This document shows, one piece after another, positions 30,717 to 39,362 of a DNA stretch of 64,000 bases. Every line of letters starts with the position of its first letter. Positions within the stretch are counted from its first letter, which is position 1. Below the pieces are notes generated by a model that did no database searches, was not told where the DNA came from, and was given only the letters and a program-made list of their open reading frames with translations. The translations under genes were made by a program, and so were the position numbers. The DNA comes from Arthrobacter sp. SLBN-100. GTDB taxonomy: Bacteria; Actinomycetota; Actinomycetes; Actinomycetales; Micrococcaceae. The stretch lies in assembly GCF_006715305.1 (NCBI RefSeq), contig NZ_VFMY01000001.1, positions 1,984,001 through 2,048,000 of the forward strand. The letters run 5' to 3'.

Positions 30717-31019
30717 ATGAGCCACAAGGAAGAACCGAACGCCGGCTTCATCATTCCGGACCCGTCAAAAGTCCGCGAGGACATCCCGCAGGATTCCGCA
30801 GATGAAGCCAACGCAATCCGCTTCAGCGAAGAACAGGCGCTGATCGAGGAACAGGCCCACGGGATCCGCCCGGACACGTACAGCGTCCCCTCCGGAGGCC
30901 CCACCATGGACGAGGCCCGCGGCAACATGGACCTGTCGGACCGCAGTGAAAGCGGCCGCGGCACAGGCCCTGAGGATGACAGCAGTGACGACGGCCTGCA
31001 CGGCGGCGCCGAATCCTGA
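30717..31019 (+). CDS. Small hydrophilic protein downstream of HtrA
   Basis: A 100-residue acidic protein (MSHKEEPNAGFIIPDPSKVR to GLHGGAES), rich in Asp, Glu, Ser and Gly, without membrane segments or cysteines. The ribosome site GAGAGGAAGG before ATG 30717 is strong, and a terminator follows, so it is a real gene in an operon with the HtrA protease. The central EEQALIEEQAHG looks helical. Family not recognised; function unknown. Confidence 0.75.
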   Translation: MSHKEEPNAGFIIPDPSKVREDIPQDSADEANAIRFSEEQALIEEQAHGIRPDTYSVPSGGPTMDEARGNMDLSDRSESGRGTGPEDDSSDDGLHGGAES

Positions 31020-31042
31020 CCCGTTCCACGTCGTAACGAGCG

Positions 31043-31074
31043 GTAGGCGCGTCCCGCTTCCGGGGCGCGCCTAC
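31043..31074. terminator. Terminator after the htrA operon
   Basis: Stem GTAGGCGCGTCCC with GGGGCGCGCCTAC, 13 positions with one T-G pair, loop GCTTCC, then TGTTTTCTG. A classical intrinsic terminator 24 bases after the stop at 31019, facing the convergent VOC gene. Confidence 0.88.
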
Positions 31075-31090
31075 TGTTTTCTGTGGTTTA

Positions 31091-31498
31091 TTAGAGCTCG
31101 TACTCAGCCTCGACGCCAAGTGATTCATGGACGCAGAGGATGTTGTGCTCGGTGTCCATAAACCAGGCGCACTTCTCGGAATTCGTAGTGCAGATATGGT
31201 CCTTGGTCCTGAGGTTCGGCAGGTCGTAGTCCTGGAACTGCACTCCCCTGGCCTCCATGTCCCGGACCGTGCGTTCGATGTCCGTCACCTCAAAGCTCAG
31301 TGCAGTGTGATCGGAATGTTTGCCATCCGATACTGGCATCAGCTGCAGCATGGGGCCGCCGTTGGTGCCGAGGAGTTCACTTCCGTCGTCCGTCATGCCA
31401 CGGTGCGGGAGTCCGAGTTTTTCCGTATAGAACCGGCGGGCGCGCTGTGGATCATCGACTGGCAGGACGGTTGTGACTGTGTTCAATCTAAGGCTCAT
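31091..31498 (-). CDS. VOC (glyoxalase-fold) family protein
   Basis: A 135-residue vicinal-oxygen-chelate protein. Paired beta-alpha-beta modules: TVTTVLPVDDPQRARRFYTE and FEVTDIERTVRDMEARGVQF; FMDTEHNILCVHES carries a late metal-type Glu. Start ATG 31498 follows TAGGAGGTGG. Family members include dioxygenases, lyases and resistance proteins; nothing local identifies the substrate. Stands alone between the htrA operon and a large palindrome. Confidence 0.85.
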   Translation of the reverse strand: MSLRLNTVTTVLPVDDPQRARRFYTEKLGLPHRGMTDDGSELLGTNGGPMLQLMPVSDGKHSDHTALSFEVTDIERTVRDMEARGVQFQDYDLPNLRTKDHICTTNSEKCAWFMDTEHNILCVHESLGVEAEYEL

Positions 31499-31570
31499 CT
31501 AGCCACCTCCTACGGGGTGAATCTTACGCCCGGGCAGCCCAAAAAGCCCCTGCCCATTTCCCCTGTTTCA

Positions 31571-31673
31571 GACGCTCTCTCACTTAACGCGCCCCAACCG
31601 GAAACGCTCTCTCACTCTCGTCAGGAGAGTGAGAGAGCGTTAGGGAAAAATGCGCGCTAAGTGAGAGGGCGTC
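31571..31673. repeat. Large nested palindrome of four GACGCTCTCTCAC units
   Basis: Four copies in mirrored order. Outer arms 31571-31592 and 31652-31673 match at about 20 of 22 positions. Inner arms AACGCTCTCTCACTCTC (31603-31619) and GAGAGTGAGAGAGCGTT (31625-31641) are perfect, with a 5-base loop. Length is 103 bases with no coding frame. Related full or partial copies lie at 4104, 5261/6851, 8215 and 14431. It lies just downstream of paaZ and upstream of the VOC gene. Confidence 0.9.
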
Positions 31674-31682
31674 GGGGCAGGG

Positions 31683-33794
31683 CTACTTCGCTACGAGGGT
31701 GAGGACGTCGTACGTGGCCACGATCTCGTCGTTCTGGTTGGTCAGGACCGCGTCCCAGGCCACCTCGCCGTACTCGTCCGTTTCGCGCGGGGTGATCTTC
31801 TTGGCGGTGAGGGTCACCCGGATGGAGTCGCCCCCGGCCACCGGAGTGACAAAGCGCAGGTTTTGCAGCCCGGAGTTGGCCAGGACCGGACCCGGCGCAG
31901 GCTCCACGAACAGGCCGGCAGCCCAGCTGAGCAGCAGGTAACCGTGCGCCACGATGCCCGGGAAGAACGGGTTGGCTTCGGCAGCTTCCTGGTTGGTGTG
32001 GGCGTAGAACGTGTCCCCGGTGGAATTGGCGAAGGCCGTGATGTCCTCCAGGGTGACCTGGCGCAGATCGGACCGGACGGCGTCACCAACCCGCAGTGTC
32101 TTCAGAGACTTCTGGAACGGGTGCGTCCCCTCAGTCTCGACAGTGAAGTTGCGGTCCGCTCCCGTATGCCAGATGCCGGTCACAGCGGTCAGCATGTTGG
32201 GCGAGCCCTGGATGGCCGTGCGCTGCATGTGGTGCATCACCGAACGGATGCCGCCCAGTTCCTCACCGCCGCCGGCGCGGCCGGGGCCGCCGTGGACCAG
32301 GTGCGGCACGGGCGAGCCGTGGCCGGTGGAGCTGCGGGCGTCCTCGCGGTTGAGCATCAGGACGCGGCCGTGATGGGCGGCAATTCCGGTCACGAGTTCG
32401 CGGGCCACGGCGGGATCATTGGTGCACACCGAGGCCACCAGGGAGCCGTTGCCGCGGGCGGCGAGGCGGACGGCGTCGGGGATGTCCTTGTAGCCGATCA
32501 CCGACGAAACCGGACCGAACGCCTCCAGCGAGTGGACTTCCTCCGCCTCGGGGTCCTGCCAGTTCAGCAGTACGGGCGCCATGAACGCGCCGCCGTCAAC
32601 CACGCCGGTGGACCCGTCAGCAGAGGTGACCGATGGCGAAGCGAGAGTTCCGTACGCAAGCTCACCGCCGGCGTCGAGCATGGACTGCACGGCCGCGCGT
32701 ACGTCATTCAGCTGCTCCACGGAGGCGAGCGCACCCATGGTGACGCCGTCAGCCCGCGGGTCGCCGAGGACGATGCGTTCGTTAATGCGCTTGCCGATGG
32801 CGGCAGAGACAGCGGGCACCAACTCCTGCGGCACGATGGCGCGGCGGATGGCGGTGCACTTCTGACCGGCCTTTGCCGTCATTTCGGTGACCACGGACTT
32901 CACGAAGGCGTCGAATTCGGGCGTGCCCTCCACGGCGTCCGGGCCGAGGATGGCGGCGTTCAGCGAGTCGGTTTCGGACGTGAAGCGGACGCCGCCCTGG
33001 ACCACGTTGGGGTGGGATTTCAGGGACAATGCGGTGGAGGCGGAACCGGTGAAGGCCACCACGTCGCGGTAATCGAGCACATCCAGCAGCCCGCGGACCG
33101 AGCCGGAAATCAGCTGCAGCGAACCCTTGGGCAGGATGTTGGATTCGACAATCGCCTTGACCACGGCCGCTGCCACGTATCCCGTGGGGGTTGCCGGCTT
33201 CACGATGGTGGGGACACCGGCGATGAAGGCGGGGGCGAACTTCTCCAGCATGCCCCAGACCGGGAAGTTGAAGGCGTTGATCTGGACGGCCACGCCCGGG
33301 ATGCGGGTGTAGATGTGCTCGCCGGCGAAGGAGCCATCCTTGGACAGCACCTCCATGGGCCCGTCCACCACCACCTGCGAGTTGGGCAGCTCGCGCCGGC
33401 CCTTGGAGCCGAACGTGAAGAGGACGCCGATGCCGCCGTCGATGTCGATCATGGAATCGACTTTGGTGGCGCCGGTCTGTGCCGAGAAGGTGTAGAAATG
33501 TTCGCGCCGGGCATTCAGGTACTGCGCCAGCTCCTTGAGCTTGAGGGCGCGCTGGTGGAAGGTCAGCCGGCCGAGTTCGGCCTGCCCGGTGGCGCGGCCG
33601 TACTCAACCACGGCGCCCAGGTCCAGCCCCTCGGTGCTCACCTTGGCCAGGATCTCCCCGGTGCTCGCGTCACGGACGGGGACAGCGGAACCTGTGGAGC
33701 TGTCGTCGGGCGTCCACCACCCGTCCATGATGAAGCTGGGCACTGTCTCCACGGTGTCGACCGTGGCCTGGGGAGCTGTGGCGGTGGTTGTCAT
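31683..33794 (-). CDS. paaZ: Bifunctional PaaZ: oxepin-CoA hydrolase and aldehyde dehydrogenase
   Basis: A 703-residue fusion opening the oxepin-CoA ring and oxidising the resulting semialdehyde. The N-terminal aldehyde dehydrogenase domain (about 10-520) has the catalytic cysteine in AKAGQKCTAIRRA and LEAFGPVSSVIGY. The C-terminal MaoC/hotdog hydratase (about 540-700) shows FANSTGDTFYAHTNQEAA and FFPGIVAHGYLLLSWAAGL. Start ATG 33794 follows GGAAGGA; the longer in-frame extension has no ribosome site. Divergent from a thioesterase with a PaaR-like site between. The ring epoxidase and isomerase genes are not in the window. Confidence 0.95.
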   Translation of the reverse strand: MTTTATAPQATVDTVETVPSFIMDGWWTPDDSSTGSAVPVRDASTGEILAKVSTEGLDLGAVVEYGRATGQAELGRLTFHQRALKLKELAQYLNARREHFYTFSAQTGATKVDSMIDIDGGIGVLFTFGSKGRRELPNSQVVVDGPMEVLSKDGSFAGEHIYTRIPGVAVQINAFNFPVWGMLEKFAPAFIAGVPTIVKPATPTGYVAAAVVKAIVESNILPKGSLQLISGSVRGLLDVLDYRDVVAFTGSASTALSLKSHPNVVQGGVRFTSETDSLNAAILGPDAVEGTPEFDAFVKSVVTEMTAKAGQKCTAIRRAIVPQELVPAVSAAIGKRINERIVLGDPRADGVTMGALASVEQLNDVRAAVQSMLDAGGELAYGTLASPSVTSADGSTGVVDGGAFMAPVLLNWQDPEAEEVHSLEAFGPVSSVIGYKDIPDAVRLAARGNGSLVASVCTNDPAVARELVTGIAAHHGRVLMLNREDARSSTGHGSPVPHLVHGGPGRAGGGEELGGIRSVMHHMQRTAIQGSPNMLTAVTGIWHTGADRNFTVETEGTHPFQKSLKTLRVGDAVRSDLRQVTLEDITAFANSTGDTFYAHTNQEAAEANPFFPGIVAHGYLLLSWAAGLFVEPAPGPVLANSGLQNLRFVTPVAGGDSIRVTLTAKKITPRETDEYGEVAWDAVLTNQNDEIVATYDVLTLVAK

Positions 33795-33840
33795 CGTTGA
33801 CGGGTCCTTCCAACAAGGGGGCAGACAACGGCGGCCATGA

Positions 33841-33863
33841 TTACTGACCGTCCGTTCGGTAAT
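33841..33863. promoter_or_regulatory. PaaR-like operator between paaZ and thioesterase
   Basis: TTACTGACCGTCCGTTCGGT followed by AAT: half-sites ACCG and CGGT in a TTAC-GTAA frame. This matches the ACCG-N-CG-N-CGGT style known for actinobacterial PaaR. It can serve both divergent genes. Confidence 0.68.
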
Positions 33864-33938
33864 ATATTCACCATACATGAAGTGCCGTGCTGCAGACTAG
33901 AAGGCCGGGACTGAAATGGCCTACCAGAAGGAGAACAT

Positions 33939-34415
33939 ATGGGCGCCCCATCACCGAAGGATCCTGCGGAGAACCAGCACGAACTCTGGAAGATCACCCT
34001 CGGCGAGCTGGACGAGAAGATGGGCGTGAAGATCCTGGAGGAATCCGTGGAGCGGGTGGTGGCCACCATGCCCGTGGAGGGGAACAGGCAGTCCTTCGGG
34101 TTGCTGCACGGCGGTGCGTCGCTGGCGGTGGGCGAGGCCGTGGGGTCCTGGGCAGCGGTGATCCACGCCAGCACCATGGGCAAGACGGCGGTGGGTGTGG
34201 ACGTTTCGGCCACCCACCACCGGTCGGCGCGCGAGGGGCAGGTAACCATCACGGCCACCCCCATTCACCTCGGCGGCACGCTCACCACGCACGAGGTGGT
34301 CATCACCAACGAGGCCGGCCAGCGGCTCTGCACCCTGCGCATCACCAATTTGCTGATGAGGCGCCACAAACAGCCCGTTGCCCTATCGGATAACGTCGTC
34401 ATTCCCGACTCTTAG
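33939..34415 (+). CDS. Hotdog-fold thioesterase
   Basis: A 158-residue PaaI/YbdB-type thioesterase. FGLLHGGASLAVGEAVGSWAA (about 50-70) holds the HGG signature and catalytic Glu; VGVDVSATHHRSAREG is the core strand. The pattern HGGxxxxxxE is closer to MenI/YbdB enzymes (DHNA-CoA and similar) than to the PaaI at 24162. Start ATG 33939 follows GAAGGAG. Divergent from paaZ under the same operator, so acting on phenylacetate-pathway thioesters is plausible; a DHNA-CoA role with the men genes is an alternative. Confidence 0.87.
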   Translation: MGAPSPKDPAENQHELWKITLGELDEKMGVKILEESVERVVATMPVEGNRQSFGLLHGGASLAVGEAVGSWAAVIHASTMGKTAVGVDVSATHHRSAREGQVTITATPIHLGGTLTTHEVVITNEAGQRLCTLRITNLLMRRHKQPVALSDNVVIPDS

Positions 34416-34435
34416 GGACGATAACTGATAGGTCA
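34379..34435. terminator. Imperfect hairpin between convergent genes
   Basis: TGCCCTATC...ACGTCGTC (34379-34400) faces GACGATAACTGATAGGTCA (34417-34435) with several mismatches. It overlaps the ends of the thioesterase and the surface protease genes. The outer CCCTATC/GATAGG resembles the long palindrome at 14353-14412. Terminator function inferred. Confidence 0.5.
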
Positions 34436-37021
34436 TTTCGGGGTTTGACGCCTCCGACGGCGGACCAGCACCATCAGCACGCCGCCAGCCACGATCGCCG
34501 CCGCAGCGGCCGATGCCGCCGGGACGAGCGCGGAGGCTCCGGTGTTGGCCAGGCCACCTCTGCTGCCGGCGTTGCCTGACGTGTTGGCCAGGTCAGCCGG
34601 AGCACTGGCGGGCGGGAGCACGACGACGGCGGGCGGGCTGCCCGCGGATGCCGGCGGTACGTGCGTGGCAGGGTCAGCCGGGGCAGGCGGCGGAGGGGGG
34701 TCCAGGACGAACGATGCGACGGCGGGCGCCGATACGAGTCCGTCCAAGGTTTGGGTTACGGAAACCGTGTGGACTCCGAGGACCAGGCCGTCCGGGAAGG
34801 GAACACTCCAGGTTCCGCCGGCCACCAGTTCCAGCGGAACCAGGGCAGGTGCCGCCGACCGTGATCCGGCTGGGCTGCCCGCCACGGGGCTGGAAAGGGG
34901 CTTGCCATCGATTGACACCGCCACTTCTGCCCCTTCAATACCGCTTCCGGAAATGGTTTGCGGCAGGTTGTCCTGGCGGAGGTGCTGCCCGTCATTAATG
35001 CTTGCGATGACAGGATCTGGAGGCGTTACCTGGACCGTTGCTGTTGCAGCAGGGCTGTTGGCCGTTCCCGGCGAGGACAGCACAGCATTGGCCGTCACTT
35101 TCCCGAAAGCGGCCGGACCAGTCAGGTTGACCGTCCATTGCCCGTCCAGGCCTACGGTTCCGCTGCCTGCCACATCGCCTGACAAGGTTACGGCAGCGCC
35201 CGGAGCGCCGGTGCCGGAGAGGGTAGTCAGCTGCGTTAGCGGCTGGTCTGCAGGCGTCGTGATGGTGGGGGCGTCCAAGGGCGCCGGCGCAACATCTACT
35301 GTCAGCGACGCGGTGCCTGAACGGCTGAGTCCGTTCATCGTTTCAGCCTGGAAGGTCAACGGGCCGGCAGGCCACGGGGCGTCGAAGCTCCAGTTTCCGG
35401 CACTGTCCACCGGCACGTCGAAGGGTTCATGGCCGGGCAGGGTGATGCGGACCGCGGATCCTGCTGCGGAGGCCGGCTCCGCCGGCACCCGCCCGAAGAT
35501 GGAGTGACCGGCCTTCACCGTTTCACCAGCCACGGGCGAGGTCAACACCGGCTTGTTGAGGAAGACCTCCAGCTGATACCCGGGCAGCACCTCAAGGGCA
35601 TCCTGCAGGGTGGCTGCCAGGGCGAAGTTCTGCGCCCCTCCACTTTCCCCGGCGGAATGGATGCCCACCGCGAAGTTCCCGCTGATCCACGGGCCCCCCG
35701 AGTCACCACCGGAGGACTGGACATCCAGGGACACGAAGCCCCTGATGGCCCTGAGATCCGTTCTGTCTGCTGCGTAGTTAGTCCCCTCGATGAGGTAAAT
35801 CCCCACCTCGTTGATGGTGCCGCAGGACCACCCCGTCCGCCAGCCCGAACGGCACACGTCCATGCCGATCACCGGGGCAGTCGCACCGATGATTTTGACG
35901 TCCTCCCCCAACGCCGACTTGTGGCCCCAGGTGGTAGCGGCGGGCAGCGGGTCCAGATCCGCGCGGAGGGCACCGATGACCGAGAGGTCCGTTCCCACGT
36001 TTCCGGGGTCTGTGCCATTATTGGGCCGCAGTACTGGGGCGTTGCCGGGTCCGCCGAACTGGCTGAACTGGAAGCTTCCCAGCAGGTCCGTCCGCACGCC
36101 TTGCAACAGCAGGTCAGCGGTCTTGGACGCGCCGTCCTCGCCACAGTGTCCGGCGGTCAGGACGGCCGGCAGGCCATCCGGGGTGAACGCGGAGAAACCT
36201 GTCGAACAAACCCAGCCGCTGTCCGCTGCATAGCCCACTCCGCCGCGGACGTCGGCTTGCGGTTTCAACGGGGCTCCCTGTGCCAGTTGGACGTTCGCGT
36301 ATCTGGACACGAATTCCGCCGGCGACATCTTCCCGGCGCCTGCTCCCGTGGTCGCACCCGGAAGAGTTGCGGACGGCGCGGCAGCGCCTGCCGATTCCGG
36401 CGCGTTGACGCCCCCGGTCTTGATGACAAACTTTGCACCGGTGCTGACCACCCCCTGCAGGCCCGTGATGCCGACGTCGCGCACGTATGCCTGGAAGAGC
36501 TGCTCAGTGCTGGCGGCAAGCTGGGATCCGGGCGCCGGGGATCCGGGCGCTGCTGATTCAAGCGCCGCTGCGGCTTCCAACTCCACTGGGAGGCCTGGCG
36601 TGCTGGCGGCGAGGGCATCCACAGCTGCCTGCAGTTCGGCTCCCGAACCCGTCACGATAATTCGGTTGTCCGCCAGCCGGATCCCGGTGTAGCCGGAGAC
36701 GTCACGGAGCCTGGTTGCCGCGGCTTCTGCCCGGACGCCCAACTCCCCCGCATCACTGAACTGCTCCGGGGTGAGTCCGAGGTCGCGGTGAACGGCGCCT
36801 GCAAGGCCTGCCGCGGAGGTCCCGGCGGAATCTTCGGGCGTTGACGGGCTCCCGGCCTGGGCTGCAACGGGACTCGCGGCCGCGCTTGCATCGGGACCGC
36901 CCGCCGGAGTTGCGCTGTCGTCCCCCGCGGCCCAGGCGGGAACTGCCACGTACGCGGAAGTAGCCAGCACGCCGGTAACAGCGGCCAGCGAGAGGGCGCG
37001 CCGCAGTTTCTCCCCGTTCAC
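34433..37021 (-). CDS. LANTG-anchored surface serine protease (S1 family) with Ig-like repeats
   Basis: An 862-residue exported protein. Signal peptide ends near AVPAWA (about 30). A propeptide-like region to about 245 is followed by a chymotrypsin-fold domain with His in LTAGHCGEDG, Asp in GTDLSVIG and Ser in SSGGDSGGPWIS. Three bacterial Ig-like segments follow (about 490-760), then a Pro-rich stretch and a C-terminal sorting signal LANTG, hydrophobic helix and RRRRR tail. Start GTG 37021 overlaps the phosphatase stop (GTGA). LAxTG signals are used by class E sortases of high-GC actinobacteria, so covalent wall attachment is inferred. No sortase gene is nearby. Confidence 0.88.
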   Translation of the reverse strand: MNGEKLRRALSLAAVTGVLATSAYVAVPAWAAGDDSATPAGGPDASAAASPVAAQAGSPSTPEDSAGTSAAGLAGAVHRDLGLTPEQFSDAGELGVRAEAAATRLRDVSGYTGIRLADNRIIVTGSGAELQAAVDALAASTPGLPVELEAAAALESAAPGSPAPGSQLAASTEQLFQAYVRDVGITGLQGVVSTGAKFVIKTGGVNAPESAGAAAPSATLPGATTGAGAGKMSPAEFVSRYANVQLAQGAPLKPQADVRGGVGYAADSGWVCSTGFSAFTPDGLPAVLTAGHCGEDGASKTADLLLQGVRTDLLGSFQFSQFGGPGNAPVLRPNNGTDPGNVGTDLSVIGALRADLDPLPAATTWGHKSALGEDVKIIGATAPVIGMDVCRSGWRTGWSCGTINEVGIYLIEGTNYAADRTDLRAIRGFVSLDVQSSGGDSGGPWISGNFAVGIHSAGESGGAQNFALAATLQDALEVLPGYQLEVFLNKPVLTSPVAGETVKAGHSIFGRVPAEPASAAGSAVRITLPGHEPFDVPVDSAGNWSFDAPWPAGPLTFQAETMNGLSRSGTASLTVDVAPAPLDAPTITTPADQPLTQLTTLSGTGAPGAAVTLSGDVAGSGTVGLDGQWTVNLTGPAAFGKVTANAVLSSPGTANSPAATATVQVTPPDPVIASINDGQHLRQDNLPQTISGSGIEGAEVAVSIDGKPLSSPVAGSPAGSRSAAPALVPLELVAGGTWSVPFPDGLVLGVHTVSVTQTLDGLVSAPAVASFVLDPPPPPAPADPATHVPPASAGSPPAVVVLPPASAPADLANTSGNAGSRGGLANTGASALVPAASAAAAAIVAGGVLMVLVRRRRRQTPK

Positions 37022-37737
37022 CGGGACACCCCCGCTCCGCAAAGGGCCAGTACGGCATCAAGCTCGGCCTTGGTGAGTCCGTTAACCAGGAGGAAGTTGG
37101 CCGTTTCAAGGGCCCGCACAAACTCCACCACGGCGTCGCCACGCTGCTCCAGCAGTGGCGCCAGCTCGTGCTCCTCAACATAGCGTTCGCGGGCGTGCGG
37201 CGGACCGTGGGTCCGGTAGCGCTCATTGATGCCGCGGGCCGCCCGCCGATAGCCGTCGGCGATGTCCTGGTCGGAGTCCCCCGCCAGGTCCTGCAGCATG
37301 GCTGCGACCATGCCGCTGCGGTCCCGGCCGGCGGCGCAGTGCAGCACCACGCCGCCACGCGAAGACGCCGCAGCAAGGGCCTTGAAGACGGCCACCAGCT
37401 TTTCGGGAAAGAGCCGCGAATTATCCCCATAGTAGGCGGGGTCGTTGAGGTAGGGGCCGGCAAGTCCCGTGAAGCGTGGATCGCCCGGTTCTTCGGTGGG
37501 CGCGGAGACCACGGACAGGCCGGACAAGGCGGACGCGGCAACCAAGGGATCGGTGTCCCGGCGCCGCGCCTCAGCAGCGTTGCGGAGATCGATCACGGTG
37601 CGGACGCCGTCGTCGTACGCCTGCCGCCAGCCTGCCTCCGTCAGCCATTCACGCCGCCCCATCCGGTAGATACCCCCGGAAACGTGCCACGCGTTGACAG
37701 CGCCATCCCAGTCCATGGGCCCGCCCGCTCTCTTCAT
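37018..37737 (-). CDS. Tyrosine/dual-specificity protein phosphatase
   Basis: A 239-residue phosphatase of the bacterial Y_phosphatase3 type. The P-loop VLHCAAGRDRSGM gives HCxxGxxR with catalytic cysteine and arginine at about 133-139. TVIDLRNAAEARRRDTDP is the conserved N-terminal DLR region. Targets may be phosphotyrosine proteins or phosphoinositides. It overlaps the LANTG surface protease by four bases (GTGA), an unusual pairing of a cytosolic phosphatase with an exported protease in one operon. Confidence 0.88.
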   Translation of the reverse strand: MKRAGGPMDWDGAVNAWHVSGGIYRMGRREWLTEAGWRQAYDDGVRTVIDLRNAAEARRRDTDPLVAASALSGLSVVSAPTEEPGDPRFTGLAGPYLNDPAYYGDNSRLFPEKLVAVFKALAAASSRGGVVLHCAAGRDRSGMVAAMLQDLAGDSDQDIADGYRRAARGINERYRTHGPPHARERYVEEHELAPLLEQRGDAVVEFVRALETANFLLVNGLTKAELDAVLALCGAGVSR

Positions 37738-37836
37738 CCAGACAGCTAATCACAACAGCCACAGGGGGCGCACGTGACCCATTGGAGTACGGTGGGCTCG
37801 TACATCTCTTCTTTCCACCGTTCAAAGGAGAACCAC

Positions 37837-38673
37837 ATGGGAAACGTAACCGTACGACGGCGTCACTCGGCTCTTGCGGCAGGCCTCGCTACTCTTGCAA
37901 TGACCTTGAGTCTCGCGGCTCCTGCCCAGGCGCGCACAGTCCAGGACTACGTCGCCTTGGGAGACTCCTACGCCGCCGGAATCGGAGGTGGAGCGTACGT
38001 GGTCGAAGATTGCGTCCGCAGTGCGAACGCCTATTCCGAACTCGCGGACGATCTCAAATCCGTTATGGAGGTCACCAACGTGGCGTGCGGCGGAGCTACG
38101 ACTCAGCAAGTAGTGCAAACCCAGCTCGCCCTGCTCGACAAGAAGACCGATCTTGTCACCATCACGGCTGGCGGCAATAACCTAGGCTTCGGGACTCTCG
38201 CTGCTGCTTGCGGCCCCGCCCTGATCGATCCTGCCGCCGGTGCGGCGTGTTTCGGCGCCATCACTGACGCCCAAGCCCAGATTGCCAGCGGAGCTCTGTA
38301 CCAGGACCTGGTCGAGATGATCGGCGCCGTGCAGGACGCCGCGCCCAAGGCCGAGATTGTGGTGACCGGGTACCCCTACCTGTTCGATCCGGTCCCCTTC
38401 GATCCGACCAATCCGACGTCTGTCTTCATCAGTCAAGCCAATCTCCTGGTGTTCGAGCTGAACGCCACCATCAAGGCCGCCGCCCTGGCCACCGGAGCGG
38501 AGTACGTCGACGTCACGGACGAGTTTGCGGGCCACGGCATCAACTTGTCATCGAACGACTCCTGGATCAACTTCGACCCAACTGCCTTGGACAGCTTCGA
38601 AAATCTCCACCCCAACGCTGAGGGCTACGAGGCGTACTTCGACGCAATCTACAGCGAGGGCTTCTATAACTAG
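37837..38673 (+). CDS. Secreted SGNH/GDSL-family hydrolase
   Basis: A 278-residue secreted esterase/lipase-like protein. Signal peptide ends at LAAPAQA (about 31). Block I VALGDSYAAG holds the serine, CGGATTQQ block II glycine, TAGGNNLGF block III asparagine, and ENLHPNAEGY block V histidine. Cysteines resemble the disulfides of actinobacterial lipases. Start ATG 37837 follows AAAGGAG. GC content looks a little lower and codon choice more relaxed than neighbours (GAT, AAT and TCT more frequent), which may hint at transfer but is weak. Substrate unknown. Confidence 0.9.
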   Translation: MGNVTVRRRHSALAAGLATLAMTLSLAAPAQARTVQDYVALGDSYAAGIGGGAYVVEDCVRSANAYSELADDLKSVMEVTNVACGGATTQQVVQTQLALLDKKTDLVTITAGGNNLGFGTLAAACGPALIDPAAGAACFGAITDAQAQIASGALYQDLVEMIGAVQDAAPKAEIVVTGYPYLFDPVPFDPTNPTSVFISQANLLVFELNATIKAAALATGAEYVDVTDEFAGHGINLSSNDSWINFDPTALDSFENLHPNAEGYEAYFDAIYSEGFYN

Positions 38674-38677
38674 CCCC

Positions 38678-39286
38678 TCACCCGCGCCGGGCCAGCCGGT
38701 ATTCGAGCCCGGCGCGGACCATGGGCCATTCGTGTTCGAGGATGGAGAACACCACGGTGTCGCGCAGGATCCCGTCCCGGGTCCTGGAGTGGTTCCGGAG
38801 CACGCCGTCCTGCTTGGCACCAAGCCGGGCAATGGCCTCGCGCGACTGGTGATTAAGCCAGTGCGTCCGGAACTCCACGGCCGGGCAGCCAAGCACCTCA
38901 AACGCGTGGCGCAGGAGCAGCAGCTTCGAGTCCGGGTTCGTCCCGGTCCCCTGCACGGATGCGGCATTCCAGGTGGAACCAATCTCCACCCGCGGAGTGC
39001 CGGCGTCGATATTCATGTACGTGGTCATCCCGATGATCCTGCCCGGGCCGCCGGTGGCCGGATCGATCAGCCGGGTGGTGAAAGGCAGCATGGAGCCTTG
39101 CTCCTGCAGCGCGAGCCGCCGTTCGATTTCCGGCGCCATTTCCCCGGGAACGGGCACCGAGGTGTACCAGAGCCGCCACAGCTCACCGTCCCCGGCCGCA
39201 TCGACCAGGCCGTCGTGATGCTGGGCGGACAGCGGCTCGAGGGTTACAAACCGTCCGGTCAGGGTAAGGGGTTCAAGGAAAGTCAC
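38678..39286 (-). CDS. GNAT-family N-acetyltransferase
   Basis: A 202-residue protein of the RimJ/RimL type. TLTGRFVTLEPLSAQHHDGL at the N-terminus, GRIIGMTTYMNID and VEIGSTWNAASVQGTGTNPD in the acetyl-CoA region, and NHQSREAIARLGAKQDGVLR near the end are typical. Expected to acetylate a protein N-terminus or small amine; substrate unknown. Start GTG 39286 with GGATGG upstream. Converges on the SGNH hydrolase with a four-base gap, so the two stops almost meet. Confidence 0.87.
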   Translation of the reverse strand: MTFLEPLTLTGRFVTLEPLSAQHHDGLVDAAGDGELWRLWYTSVPVPGEMAPEIERRLALQEQGSMLPFTTRLIDPATGGPGRIIGMTTYMNIDAGTPRVEIGSTWNAASVQGTGTNPDSKLLLLRHAFEVLGCPAVEFRTHWLNHQSREAIARLGAKQDGVLRNHSRTRDGILRDTVVFSILEHEWPMVRAGLEYRLARRG

Positions 39287-39362
39287 TGCACCATCCTAGG
39301 TCCACCCTCCGCAGCCCGTTAGGCTGGGAAACGGACCCGGGACAGCAAACGAGGGAGATGAC

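Noticed and set aside
31091..31498. Bleomycin or fosfomycin resistance protein
   Set aside because: The VOC fold alone does not support a resistance role, and no resistance-type neighbours are present.
31571..31673. Simple bidirectional terminator
   Set aside because: The neighbouring genes are both on the minus strand, and the same units recur at other loci including promoter regions, so a dispersed repeat explains it better.
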